Positions 16,317 to 25,283 are shown, counted from the stretch's first letter. The stretch: DNA of 48,166 nt from UBA9647 sp049522195 (GCA_049522195.1 JBEKOB010000030.1:1-48166); one strand, 5' to 3'. The notes: a model not told the origin generated them from the letters alone. Made by a program: numbers and translations.

Positions 16317-18206
16317 ATGGAACAAGCTGAATTGAAAAACCTTCTTAACAAGATTCACAGTAGCCGGATCGGCATCGTCGGTGATTTTTGTCTCGATGTC
16401 TATCTCCTGCTCGAACCGGCCGCTTCGGAATCTTCGCTCGAGACAGGGCTATCTACGCGACCCGTTCGCACGCAGCGATATTCGCTCGGAGCTGCCGGGA
16501 ACGTCGCCAGCAACCTGCAGGCAATGGGAACCGGAACGCTGCGCGCATTCGGCGTCATTGGTGAGGACCCATTCGGAAGAGAAATGAGTCAGCTCCTCAT
16601 CGCCAAAGGCGTCGATATCACGGGCCTTTTGGTTCAGCGGGAGCAATGGGACACGCACGTCTACATGAAGCCATATGAGCGTGAGCAGGAGCAACACCGC
16701 TTTGACTTCGGTGATTTCAACGACCTACACGCATCAACGTCGGCGTTGCTGCTTGAAGCCATCACAGCCGCGCTCCCTTCTCTGGACCTCGTCATTGTCA
16801 ACCAGCAAGTGCGGCACGGGATTCACACCAAGGAATTCAGAGACGCCCTGCGAGCTCTCGTGCTCAGCCAACCTGGGAAGCTTTTCATCGCCGATTCGAG
16901 GCACTTCGCCGATGATTATGCCGGATGCGTGAGAAAAATCAACACGCTGGAGGCTTCCAGGCTCGTCGGTAGGGACCCGACAGCGACGGATGCTGCAGAG
17001 ATCGAAGATCTTGCGCAATCCCTCTTCCGTCGGTGGGCGAAGCCGGTATTCCTCACTCGAGGTGAAAACGGATGCACCGTGTGCGACGCGACAGGGTGCA
17101 CAGAGGTGCCCGGCTTGCTGATTCTCTCGCCGGTAGATCCGGTTGGAGCCGGAGACAGCATGCTTGCGGGGATCGCCGCCGCGCTGGCAGCCGGAGCAGA
17201 GCCGCTCCAGGCAGCAGAGCTGGGAAGTCTTGTTGCCGGCGTGACCGTTCAGAAGCTGATGCAGACGGGGACCGCGACCGCGGAGGAAATCCTGAAGATC
17301 GGAGCCGACCCCGATCGCCGCTACAGACCCGACCTGGCTCACCAATTCCGAAAAGCCGTCTATCATCCAAAGACCGAAATCGAGATCGTCAGTTCTCTTC
17401 CCCAACGTCGCTCGTTCACCCACGTGATTTTTGATCACGACGGTACGATTTCCACGCTCCGCCAGGGATGGGAGTTGATTATGGAGCCGATGATGGTGCA
17501 CGCCATCCTCGGCGCAAGCGAACGGGAAGCAGATGAAGCGCTCCATGCTCACGTCGTTGCTTCAGTGCGGGACTATATCGACAAGACAACAGGGATGCAG
17601 ACGCTCGCTCAGATGAAGGGGCTCGTAAATCTCGTCAGACGCTTCAGGTGCGTGCCCGAATCCGAGGTGCTCGATGAATTCGGATATAAGAAGATGTATA
17701 ACGGGGAATTGTCTGCACTGGTGAACCGCCGGATTCAGAAGCTTGAACGAGGTGAATTGAGTGTGAGTGATTGTACGATCAAGAATGCTGTCGAGTTCTT
17801 GAATCATCTTCATCACGAGGGGGCTGTCTTGTACCTGGCGAGTGGAACTGACCGTGAGGATCTCGAGCTCGAAGCGGATATTCTGGGATATCGATCTCTC
17901 TTCGGCGACAGAATCTATGGAGCGGTTGGAGATGTCTCGTTCGAGGCAAAGCGCATCGTTCTCGAGAAAATTCTGGCCGACATTGGAAACAAGATACAGG
18001 AAAAGGTTCTGACATTCGGCGACGGTCCTGTGGAGATTCGGGAAACGCATAAGAAGGGGGGATATACAATCGGCGTCGCCAGTGACGAGGTTCGCCGATA
18101 CGGCCTGAATATCGCGAAGCGAACGCGGCTGATCGAAGCGGGAGCCGACCTGATTGTGCCGGACTATTCTCAGATGAATCAACTGCTGGAGATTTTGTTC
18201 GGGTGA
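16317..18206 (+). CDS. PfkB-family sugar kinase fused to a HAD phosphatase
   Basis: 629 residues in two catalytic domains. Residues 1-330 are a PfkB/ribokinase-type kinase: GDFCLDVYLLLEP at the N-terminus, GAAGNVASNLQAMG, and the signature DPVGAGDSMLAG with catalytic Asp280. The closest named relative by pattern is the heptose-7-phosphate kinase domain of HldE. Residues 365-629 are a HAD hydrolase: motif I FDHDGT (Asp373, Asp375), motif II LASGTD, and late motifs KKGGYTIGVAS and FGDGPVEI. A kinase and a phosphatase on one chain could move a phosphate from one carbon to another, as HldE and GmhB do together on heptose; that analogy is inference. It is the last gene of the glycyl-radical/ABC cluster. 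Confidence 0.88.
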   Translation: MEQAELKNLLNKIHSSRIGIVGDFCLDVYLLLEPAASESSLETGLSTRPVRTQRYSLGAAGNVASNLQAMGTGTLRAFGVIGEDPFGREMSQLLIAKGVDITGLLVQREQWDTHVYMKPYEREQEQHRFDFGDFNDLHASTSALLLEAITAALPSLDLVIVNQQVRHGIHTKEFRDALRALVLSQPGKLFIADSRHFADDYAGCVRKINTLEASRLVGRDPTATDAAEIEDLAQSLFRRWAKPVFLTRGENGCTVCDATGCTEVPGLLILSPVDPVGAGDSMLAGIAAALAAGAEPLQAAELGSLVAGVTVQKLMQTGTATAEEILKIGADPDRRYRPDLAHQFRKAVYHPKTEIEIVSSLPQRRSFTHVIFDHDGTISTLRQGWELIMEPMMVHAILGASEREADEALHAHVVASVRDYIDKTTGMQTLAQMKGLVNLVRRFRCVPESEVLDEFGYKKMYNGELSALVNRRIQKLERGELSVSDCTIKNAVEFLNHLHHEGAVLYLASGTDREDLELEADILGYRSLFGDRIYGAVGDVSFEAKRIVLEKILADIGNKIQEKVLTFGDGPVEIRETHKKGGYTIGVASDEVRRYGLNIAKRTRLIEAGADLIVPDYSQMNQLLEILFG

Positions 18207-18230
18207 GAGTCGCATCCTCGCAGCCAACAG

Positions 18231-18355
18231 CTTTTGGCTGTTAGCAATTAGCTATTAGTTTGTTAACGCATGACGCCAGAATGAATTCGGGGGCTGTGCC
18301 ACACCTCGTCTTCCGTCTACCGTTTTTCGTCTCACCCTTCACCTCTTCCCTTTCT
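18231..18355. repeat. Two heptad arrays after the kinase gene
   Basis: First array (18231-18265): CTTTTGG, CTGTTAG, then CAATTAG, CTATTAG, TTTGTTA. Second array (18307-18355): CGTCTTC, CGTCTAC, then CGTTTTT, CGTCTCA and four pyrimidine-rich units. Both are seven-base periodic. They fill most of the 245-base gap before the outer-membrane protein gene. Confidence 0.78.
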
Positions 18356-18451
18356 ATCCCTTTCTCCCTATATTCACGGACGTTTCTCGAACGCACTTGC
18401 TTCGAATTGCTCCGACCCGGGATCACCTGAGAGCTGGGAGGATTTTCTGAG

Positions 18452-19540
18452 ATGCATCGGCTCGTTTTTACAGCAGTGATAGCGGTACTGAGTTTCTCAT
18501 CCGTATGCGGTCAGACCCAGCGGAACGAGAAGGACCCTGTAGATTCCACCGCTACAAGAATTTTTCCGCTCCCCATATTCTTTTACACGCCGGAGACCGG
18601 TGTAGCCGGCGGAGCGGCAGCGTTGTTGATTTATCGGGATCTCGGAATCCCGCGCGCATCAAGCATCACAGGGGACGTCATCTACACAGAGAAGAAACAA
18701 ATTATCGTGGAACTGAGCGGAGATCAGTATTTCAGCCGTGGACGATACCGCCTGCTCTCCGACGTCCTCTACCAGAAATATCCGAACAAGTTCTTCGGCA
18801 TAGGAAACTCGACGACGTCAGTCCACGAAGAAGATTTTACGCCGAAGACATTTGTGCTCAAGGCAACATTCTACGCGAATATGGTTTCTCAGTTTAATGT
18901 CGGTCCTATCATTCGGTACGAATCGACCACTATGAGCGAGGTCGATCCTGCCAAACTCATCGCTACCGGCACGATCACCGGCAGCAGTGGCGGTGTCTCG
19001 TCGGGCCTTGGATTCGTCGCAAACTGGGATTCCCGCGACAACACCTTCGCCGCATATTCTGGCAGTTTTTACCAGATGACCGCTCTTTTCTATCAAAAGA
19101 CCTTCGGAAGCGACTATGTCTATTCAGATGTGCAGCTTGACCTCCGCAAATTTTTCGAGGTGTGTCCGGGTCATGTCGTCGCACTGCAGGCAGGCGGGGA
19201 ATTTATGGGGGGAGAGGTTCCGTTCCAGAATCTGACTCGTTTCGGCGGACAAAACCTGATGCGCGGCTACTTCGATGGACGCTACAGAGACAAACAGGGT
19301 GTCACAGTTCAGGCTGAGTACCGACTTCCCGTCTGGTGGAGATTTGGTCTCGTTGGATTCGCGGGCGTTGCCCAAGTGGCCGACCGGATCAGCCATCTTG
19401 GTTTGGGAAGATTCTGGTTCGCTGGGGGCGCCGGAGTCCGGTTCGCGTGGAATCCCGAGGAACGTGTCAATATCAGGCTGGATTACGGAATCGGCAATAA
19501 TTCTGATGGGATATATATTACGGTGACGGAAGCGTTTTAG
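18452..19540 (+). CDS. BamA/TamA-like (surface antigen D15) outer-membrane barrel
   Basis: 362 residues with a signal peptide ending near SVCGQ. The rest is rich in alternating aromatic/hydrophobic beta strands typical of a 16-strand barrel of the bacterial surface antigen family. GGQNLMRGYFDGRYRDKQ corresponds to the conserved (V/I)RG(F/Y) loop motif of BamA-type proteins, and the chain ends in Phe (ITVTEAF), the usual outer-membrane insertion signal. There are no POTRA domains, so it is not BamA itself; it resembles short BamA-like proteins of unknown role. It is separated from the upstream cluster by repeat arrays. Confidence 0.85.
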   Translation: MHRLVFTAVIAVLSFSSVCGQTQRNEKDPVDSTATRIFPLPIFFYTPETGVAGGAAALLIYRDLGIPRASSITGDVIYTEKKQIIVELSGDQYFSRGRYRLLSDVLYQKYPNKFFGIGNSTTSVHEEDFTPKTFVLKATFYANMVSQFNVGPIIRYESTTMSEVDPAKLIATGTITGSSGGVSSGLGFVANWDSRDNTFAAYSGSFYQMTALFYQKTFGSDYVYSDVQLDLRKFFEVCPGHVVALQAGGEFMGGEVPFQNLTRFGGQNLMRGYFDGRYRDKQGVTVQAEYRLPVWWRFGLVGFAGVAQVADRISHLGLGRFWFAGGAGVRFAWNPEERVNIRLDYGIGNNSDGIYITVTEAF

Positions 19541-19680
19541 ACGTTCCTGTTCGCTCCCCCCTCATCTGCATTCCTCAATCCGTCATCACCATTCGTGACG
19601 ATACAGATTCCTGAGAGAAGCTTCTCATTGAACCAGCTGCCACGCTGGCAACACCCCATGTGCAGGCCGGTCACTCTTTG

Positions 19681-20069
19681 TTACGCTTCGGCCCCCTTCA
19701 GAACGGACATGGCACCATCGAGGTCCCGGACATCGAGCATGACAGTCGCTGATTTCTGTCCCTGGCCGACCGTCCCGTAGCAATAATCGATGTTGATCCC
19801 TGCAGCTCCGAGCCGCGACACGACGAACGCAAAGGATCCCGGTTTATTGTCGAGATTGATGCGAATGACCTCCCGCCGTTCAACCTGATAGTTCCCGCGG
19901 AGCAGGGCCTTCATCCCGCGATCGACATCTGAAACTGAGATCTTGGCAATATCCTGAAACAGCCAATCGCTTCGATATTGATCTTCTCCTTGTTCAGATG
20001 ACCGAGTAAATCACCTAACGCACCAGGTCTATTCTCGACAACCACGAACAATTCTGTCACCTTCTCCAT
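19681..20069 (-). pseudogene. Tandem ACT-domain protein broken by a frameshift
   Basis: Two overlapping minus-strand frames together encode one protein of about 129 residues. The 5' part, from ATG at 20069 with a near-perfect AAGGAGG ribosome-binding site, gives MEKVTELFVVVENRPGALG...INIEAIGCF. The 3' part gives (Q)DIAKISVSDVDRGMKALLRGNYQ...VIRINLDNKPGSF...GINIDYCYGTV. Each is an ACT ligand-binding domain. They join if one base is restored at about 19953-19958. Tandem-ACT proteins of this size bind amino acids and act as regulators; there is no catalytic domain. It may be a real recent mutation or an assembly error. Confidence 0.75.
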
Positions 20070-20250
20070 GAAGCCCTCCTTTCGGTTTGACTCACAAGAT
20101 CCGTCGACGGTTTCCGGCTCATAACAACCGATCGCTAGACCTTTACTTCTGAATTGAAAATCACGTTCTTGCGCCGTTGGCAAGCGTATGAAACGGCAAA
20201 CAACGTCACAGCTATGTGAACCTCCCGGGCGAACAGGAGCCGCCTCTTAC

Positions 20251-21138
20251 TTACTGATTGTCCAGCGAATGCACTGCTGCACAAACTGCAGCGACGACGT
20301 TGGCGAGAAAGATGTAATTCAGAGTCTCCGGTGTATCACTTTCTTTGTGATAATGGGGATTGCGCAGAAAGGCGGTGTCGGTGACCATCAAAGCCGGAAA
20401 TCCTGCCTTCCAAAACGAGGAGTGATCGGAAAGAAACAGCGGCGGGATAAATCCGGGTGCGCTGAGGCTCTCCACACCGATTGTGTGCTGATCACGCATC
20501 GTCTTCCGCACGATTGACATCATAGCGAGGCTTCTCAGATTTCCGACAAGGGCAATGTAGTTGCCGTGCTTTGGATACCGACCGAGCAAACGCATGAAGG
20601 GGATCGGATAGAGCTGCCGAGAGCGTTCATCCGCATAGCCGAGCATCTCCAGCGAGAGCATCACGAGTACGTTCTCCCCTTGTTGCTTCAGCGCTTTTGC
20701 ATACTGTCGACTCCCCATCAAATGTGTGTAGAAGTATGGCAGTTCTTCGTGGGGGAACGCAACAAATCTGATTGTCCGGCGCGTTCTCTGATTCTTCAGG
20801 AGGCGGGCGAGTTCGAGGAGCCCGGCCACTCCGGATGCGTTGTCGTCCGCACCGGGCGTATCTATAACCGTGTCGTAGTGTGCACCAACCACAATGCTCG
20901 AGAGCTCCGGCCTGCTCCCTTTCTTCTCGACTACCAGGTTACGAACCGTTGTCCCTTCGCTCACATAAGGGCGTGATTCCACGGCGTAGCCGAGATCCTG
21001 GAACTCCTGCTCAATGAAATCACCGGCGGCATTAAGAACAGAGGGAAAGTGCCCGTGTCGTGACGGGAAGTTGGTGGCAAGAACTTCGACGATCCTGCGG
21101 GCTCGTGAGGCAATGGTGGACAGTTCGGTTTCATTCAT
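20251..21138 (-). CDS. M28-family zinc aminopeptidase
   Basis: About 295 residues from ATG 21138 (MNETELSTIAS); an upstream in-frame start at 21243 would run through a perfect palindrome and is less likely. Zinc ligands of the M28 family are visible: VVGAHYDTV, GADDNASGVAG, HEELPYF, the EMLGYAD segment and the late NPHYHKESDTPETL His. The family cleaves N-terminal amino acids or dipeptides, or acts as glutaminyl cyclase in some members. No signal peptide is visible, so it is probably cytoplasmic. It lies 112 bases downstream of the small membrane protein gene, with the palindrome between. Confidence 0.88.
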   Translation of the reverse strand: MNETELSTIASRARRIVEVLATNFPSRHGHFPSVLNAAGDFIEQEFQDLGYAVESRPYVSEGTTVRNLVVEKKGSRPELSSIVVGAHYDTVIDTPGADDNASGVAGLLELARLLKNQRTRRTIRFVAFPHEELPYFYTHLMGSRQYAKALKQQGENVLVMLSLEMLGYADERSRQLYPIPFMRLLGRYPKHGNYIALVGNLRSLAMMSIVRKTMRDQHTIGVESLSAPGFIPPLFLSDHSSFWKAGFPALMVTDTAFLRNPHYHKESDTPETLNYIFLANVVAAVCAAVHSLDNQ

Positions 21139-21213
21139 TTGCCATGAATGTAAGGCGCAATTCTCCGAATGTCCAATTCGTCGAAAGGTCCGGTTCGTCT
21201 GGAAGCTCATAAC

Positions 21214-21241
21214 GTCGGGATGTTCAATTGAACATCCCGAC
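21214..21241. other. Perfect 28-base palindrome
   Basis: Each half is 14 bases (GTCGGGATGTTCAA and its exact reverse complement) with no spacer. It lies 11 bases past the stop of the membrane protein gene (minus strand) and 75 bases before the peptidase start. It could be a hairpin in the transcript or an operator for a dimeric regulator; the lack of a T tract argues against an intrinsic terminator. Confidence 0.85.
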
Positions 21242-21252
21242 AACTTAGCCGG

Positions 21253-21654
21253 TCAGGCAGGAACCTTTGCCCGACTGAACACCAGGAATCTCCAGAAAAC
21301 CAGTCCAAAGATCACGTCGAGCACGATGCCCGGAGCGAGGAACCCAACCAGCGCCTTTGCCGGCGCGTCCACAAGAATTGAATACAGTAGAACGAACCCC
21401 ATCGCAAGCTTCGCCCACATGAGCATTTTGACGAAGCTTCGATGACCGTGCAGATCACGCGCAATAATCAATTGCATGATCCCGAAGAAGAAAATCGACG
21501 TCAGATTAAACTGAATGAAGATCGGGTAACGCGGGGGCTCGATGCCGATGATCGAGGGGAGAGAGCCTGTGAGAACAAAGAGAGCAGCAGCAATGAGAAA
21601 ATTCCATCCTGCCCCGACGTAAAACAGAGCTTTGTAGAGTTTGTCTGTTTCCAT
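21253..21654 (-). CDS. Small four-helix membrane protein of unknown function
   Basis: 133 residues with four hydrophobic stretches (about residues 10-30, 45-65, 75-95, 100-125). GAGGACTT just upstream of the ATG is a good ribosome-binding site. The sequence does not recall a characterised family; similar small DUF-type membrane proteins are common in Bacteroidota and Ignavibacteria. Upstream is a heptad array, downstream the 28-base palindrome. Confidence 0.75.
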   Translation of the reverse strand: METDKLYKALFYVGAGWNFLIAAALFVLTGSLPSIIGIEPPRYPIFIQFNLTSIFFFGIMQLIIARDLHGHRSFVKMLMWAKLAMGFVLLYSILVDAPAKALVGFLAPGIVLDVIFGLVFWRFLVFSRAKVPA

Positions 21655-21699
21655 AAGTCCTCAATGTTATAGAGTAAATGGCCGCGAGTGGATGAATCA

Positions 21700-21776
21700 A
21701 GTTTTGGGTTTTGCGTTGTGAGTTTTGAGTTTCATGTTCGAAGTTCCAAGTTGGCGAGGGTTCACTGTTCACCAAC
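21700..21776. repeat. Heptad repeat array (nGTTnnn type)
   Basis: About eleven consecutive 7-base units: AGTTTTG, GGTTTTG, then CGTTGTG, AGTTTTG, AGTTTCA, TGTTCGA, AGTTCCA and AGTTGGC, ending in TTCACTGTTCAC. Unit order closely parallels the array at 5556-5639. It fills the gap between the gamma-glutamyltransferase and small membrane protein genes. Confidence 0.85.
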
Positions 21777-21791
21777 TGTGCATATTACAGA

Positions 21792-23444
21792 CTATTCGCC
21801 GACCGCTGCCCCACTTCTCCGAGGGTCACTGCAACCGATCAGTGTGTTCGTCCGGGCATCATACATGATCGATTGCACCGCTCCGAAATATGCCCGGAAC
21901 GCTTCGGAGCGTTTCACCTGATGGCCGAGCGATTCAAGCTGCACAAGACTCTTTTCCGGAAATCGGTTTTCGATCTCCAACTCACCTTGTGAAAAAATAC
22001 TGAACATACGAGGCGCATGGACCGCCTCACGGAGCGGCATGTTGAAATCCAGAAGATTGACAATCACCTGGGCAATCGTGGAAAGGATGAGGTCACCCCC
22101 TGGCGTCCCGACCGTATAGACAGGTCGACCATCGTTCAGAATGATTGTCGGCACCAGGCTGGTCACAACTCGTTTGTGCGGTTGCAGACTGTTCGGATGT
22201 GTCGGATCGATATTGAAATTCTGCATCTCGTTGTTCAGAATGAAGCCGCCCCCTTCGACGGTCTGCCCCGTTCCAAAAAGACTGCTGAGCGTAATGGTCA
22301 GCGAAACAGTGTTGCCTTCGATATCCATCACACACAATTGCGTTGTGTTCTTGTCAAGTATCCGTCCAGCTTCAGTCTGTTGCGGGTTGCGCGAATGAGC
22401 CAGGTCAATCTGAAGAAAACGCTGGAACGCGTACGCATCCGACGTAATGGTCCCGACCGGGATTGTGCTGAACTCCGGATCGCCGTTGTGCGTCGCTTCA
22501 TCTTTGTACATCAACTTGGACATTTCCGCGAACAGGTGGAGATTGTAATCATTATTCTTCCGGCACTCTTGGAGATCAAAATGCTTGAGGATGTTCAATG
22601 CCTCAAGCAGGAACATACCGCCGCAAGGCGGGGGTGTTGTCACTATGGTGTACCCCCGGTATTTTCCAACCAACGGCTCACGGAGAATCGCTTTGTACGC
22701 GACGAGATCCGCCTTCGAGATGAATCCTCCCCTCTTCTTTGCATCCCTGACAAGAAGATCGGCGATACTCCCTTTGTAGAACGCATCCACTCCGCCCAAC
22801 TGGATCGCCTGGAGCGATTTACCATAGTCTGCGTTTTTCAGGAGTGTACCGGCCTTTGGAACCTGACCGTTTGCATAGTAAACCGATTTCGTATACGGAT
22901 CTTTTTCGAGAATCTTGCGATACGACTCCAGGTTCAGTGCCAGGGTACTGTCGACTTCAAATCCTTTCAGAGCGTAATCGACGGCCGGTTGAAGTACTGT
23001 CTTCCGATCAAGCTTGCCAAATTTTTCCCGCGCGAGCTCGAGTCCCGCGACGGCACCTGGAACTGAGGCTCCTTTTGCTGAGCGCGCCCACTCGGATTTC
23101 TTTTCGAGATCAAGCGTACGGTATGAAGCCCCCTGCGGAGAGATGCCTTTGAAGTCCACAATCACGGACTTCTTTTCCCTGGCGTTGTAGATGAGCATCA
23201 TTCCCTCGCCTCCGATGCCGGATGCATGGGGCTCGACTACACCAAGTGCATAAGCAACTGCGACCGCGACATCGACAACATTACCCCCCTTGTTGTACAC
23301 TTCGAGTCCGGCTTTCGCCGCAAGCGGGTGAGCCGAGATCATGATCTTGGCACCGCTGGCGACTTTCGCATACTGCGCGGTCGAGGGAAGAATGAACAGA
23401 AAGACAACAAGGACGAGATATTTGATCCGGACAAGGGTATTCAT
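21792..23444 (-). CDS. ggt: Gamma-glutamyltransferase
   Basis: 550 residues with a signal peptide ending near STAQ, so periplasmic. It hydrolyses or transfers the gamma-glutamyl group of glutathione and similar peptides after self-cleavage into two subunits. The cleavage/nucleophile site is NTTQLCVMD with Thr367 as the probable N-terminal nucleophile of the small subunit. VVEPHASGIGGEGMMLIY, GGFILNNEMQNFNI and TPGGDLILSTIAQV match family signatures. The family's glycine-rich oxyanion loop near the end is not the canonical PGGSRI but TPGGDLI. The gene starts 26 bases after the MFS transporter stop, so they are probably one operon. Confidence 0.92.
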   Translation of the reverse strand: MNTLVRIKYLVLVVFLFILPSTAQYAKVASGAKIMISAHPLAAKAGLEVYNKGGNVVDVAVAVAYALGVVEPHASGIGGEGMMLIYNAREKKSVIVDFKGISPQGASYRTLDLEKKSEWARSAKGASVPGAVAGLELAREKFGKLDRKTVLQPAVDYALKGFEVDSTLALNLESYRKILEKDPYTKSVYYANGQVPKAGTLLKNADYGKSLQAIQLGGVDAFYKGSIADLLVRDAKKRGGFISKADLVAYKAILREPLVGKYRGYTIVTTPPPCGGMFLLEALNILKHFDLQECRKNNDYNLHLFAEMSKLMYKDEATHNGDPEFSTIPVGTITSDAYAFQRFLQIDLAHSRNPQQTEAGRILDKNTTQLCVMDIEGNTVSLTITLSSLFGTGQTVEGGGFILNNEMQNFNIDPTHPNSLQPHKRVVTSLVPTIILNDGRPVYTVGTPGGDLILSTIAQVIVNLLDFNMPLREAVHAPRMFSIFSQGELEIENRFPEKSLVQLESLGHQVKRSEAFRAYFGAVQSIMYDARTNTLIGCSDPRRSGAAVGE

Positions 23445-23470
23445 TGTTTTATCCTTGAGGATTGCTCAGA

Positions 23471-24859
23471 CTACGGTTTTATGGAATCGTTCCGCACCTT
23501 TCCCCGCGCAAGCGAGGCAAAAATCCCGATGAGACACAGTGCCGAAAAAACGCTAAATGCGAGCTGTGTGCTCTGAAGGAATTTCGGATAGTACTCGGGA
23601 GTGATTTGGGTCTTCCCCATCGTCACAGCAAAAATCAACATCACGATCCCCATGCTGAGCATCTGACCTGTCAATCGCATTGTACCAAGAGTGGCCGACG
23701 CGACACCGTAGAGCCGTTTTTCAACAGAGCTCATGACAGCATTGGTGTTCGGCGAAGAGAACAGTGCAAAACCGAACCCGAGAAGAAGAAGGTATATCGT
23801 TATCAGAATGATGGAGGTTTCCGACCCGACGAATGCAAAGAGAGCCAATCCAACGCAGATGATTCCCATGCCGATCGAGGCAACGACACGGGGCTCGATG
23901 GTGTCGGAAAGGCGTCCGGCAAACGGAGAGAACAGGGCCATCATCACTGGCTGAGCGACGAGGATTGCTCCCGCGACGAATGGATCGAGCCCTTTGATGT
24001 ATTGAAGATAAAGACTCATCAGAAACGTGAGGGCATATGTTGCGCTGTAGTTGATGAATGCAGCAGCATTGGAATAAGCAAACACAACATTGCGGGCGAA
24101 CAGAGTGACATCGAGCAGGGGTTTTGAGGACTTGCGTTCCCAGGCGACGAAAGCCGTAAGCCCTGCCAGCCCCGCAATCAGCGTCCACGCTCCCAGTGTT
24201 CCCGGAAGCTTCGAGAATCCAATCATCAACATGGTGAGCGACACGATGTAGAGCAGCGAGCCCGGGATGTCGAATTTTTCTCCGCGGGCCTCAGCCCATT
24301 CAGTTTTCAGACGCCAGAGAGTCAGGACGAGGATACAGAGCCCTATGAATGCGGTGAGATGGAACAGGCTTCTCCATCCGAAATGCTGTGTAAGAAAACC
24401 ACCGATGAAGGGGCCGAGTGAGAGTCCGAAGTACGTTGCGGCCACGTTGATCCCGAGCACTCTCCCGCGCTCGGCAAGCGGATATGCTGAGGTGAGCATC
24501 GCCACACCGGTTCCGAAGATCATCGCTGCCCCGAGCCCCTGGAATGAGCGAGAAATGATCAGGATTGTTCCTGATGGTGCAATGCCGCTCGTGAACGAAA
24601 AAACGGTGAACGTGGCGATGCCGTAAATGAAAATTCTGCGCCGGCCGTAGATATCGGCCAGTCGTCCAAACGGTACAAGGAAGGTTGCAGCCGCGAGGAC
24701 TGCCGATGTTGCAATCCAACTCAGGGATAGCGCGTCCATCGAGAATTCACGTCCGATGGAAGGGAGTGCGATAGTGACGGAGGACGCCATCAGGGGAGTC
24801 AGGAACGCAGCAGCGGTGGATGCCGCGAGTGCAGCCCTTTTATCGTCCATTGTCGTCAT
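23471..24859 (-). CDS. MFS transporter, DHA2 (14-helix) type
   Basis: About 462 residues from ATG 24859 (MTTMDDKRAA...); the frame is open to 24925 but the extra N-terminus looks non-coding and neither start has a good ribosome-binding site. Many hydrophobic helices. SVTIALPSIGREFSMDALSLSWIATS and the loop FGRLADIYGRRRIF (motif A) place it with DHA2 multidrug exporters of the EmrB/QacA kind; SLGPFIGGFLTQHFGWRSLF is the motif-C region. Proton-driven export of a toxic or amphiphilic compound is likely; the substrate is unknown. It is followed by the gamma-glutamyltransferase gene after 26 bases. Confidence 0.9.
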   Translation of the reverse strand: MTTMDDKRAALAASTAAAFLTPLMASSVTIALPSIGREFSMDALSLSWIATSAVLAAATFLVPFGRLADIYGRRRIFIYGIATFTVFSFTSGIAPSGTILIISRSFQGLGAAMIFGTGVAMLTSAYPLAERGRVLGINVAATYFGLSLGPFIGGFLTQHFGWRSLFHLTAFIGLCILVLTLWRLKTEWAEARGEKFDIPGSLLYIVSLTMLMIGFSKLPGTLGAWTLIAGLAGLTAFVAWERKSSKPLLDVTLFARNVVFAYSNAAAFINYSATYALTFLMSLYLQYIKGLDPFVAGAILVAQPVMMALFSPFAGRLSDTIEPRVVASIGMGIICVGLALFAFVGSETSIILITIYLLLLGFGFALFSSPNTNAVMSSVEKRLYGVASATLGTMRLTGQMLSMGIVMLIFAVTMGKTQITPEYYPKFLQSTQLAFSVFSALCLIGIFASLARGKVRNDSIKP

Positions 24860-25283
24860 TGTGAGGGAATCGATCCTTGCAGTCGAAACGTGAGGGTGCA
24901 GCGCAAGCACTAAGGCGAGTGCCATCGGAATCCGCGGATCCTTACCACCCGGTCAGCACTTCTTCAAAGCAGAGCAAGCGGAAGCAGCATAGCAATATTT
25001 TCCGACGAGTTCCACGATTAGGCAGGAATTGTGGGCGAGTGCGAGACAAGGAAGTTTGAGTTGGTTTGAAAATGAAGGAAAGCAGGGAACTTACGCTTCG
25101 TGGCTGGGTTTCTCCGGCGATGACCCTCCCCGGCTGCATTTTCCTCGACCGCGATCGCAGACGAGGTGGGAAAGAGAGATGGAGGATCCATGTTCGCCTT
25201 CGATAGCCAGGACGGAAGCCTCGAGAGAAGCTGGCGGAGCTGCCGACAGTTTTCCAATTTCTGAGAAAATGAGGAGGAGGTGG
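24860..25283. other. Spacer without a recognised gene
   Basis: 424 bases between the MFS start and the thioesterase stop, both on the minus strand. Short frames exist on both strands but none has family-like sequence. No strong hairpin or repeat was found. It presumably holds the MFS promoter. Confidence 0.55.

Noticed and set aside
16734..17552. Long minus-strand frame through the kinase-phosphatase gene
   Set aside because: Shadow of the sense gene, no recognisable domains.
22017..23066. Long plus-strand frame through the gamma-glutamyltransferase gene
   Set aside because: Antisense shadow of a well-supported gene with unlikely composition.
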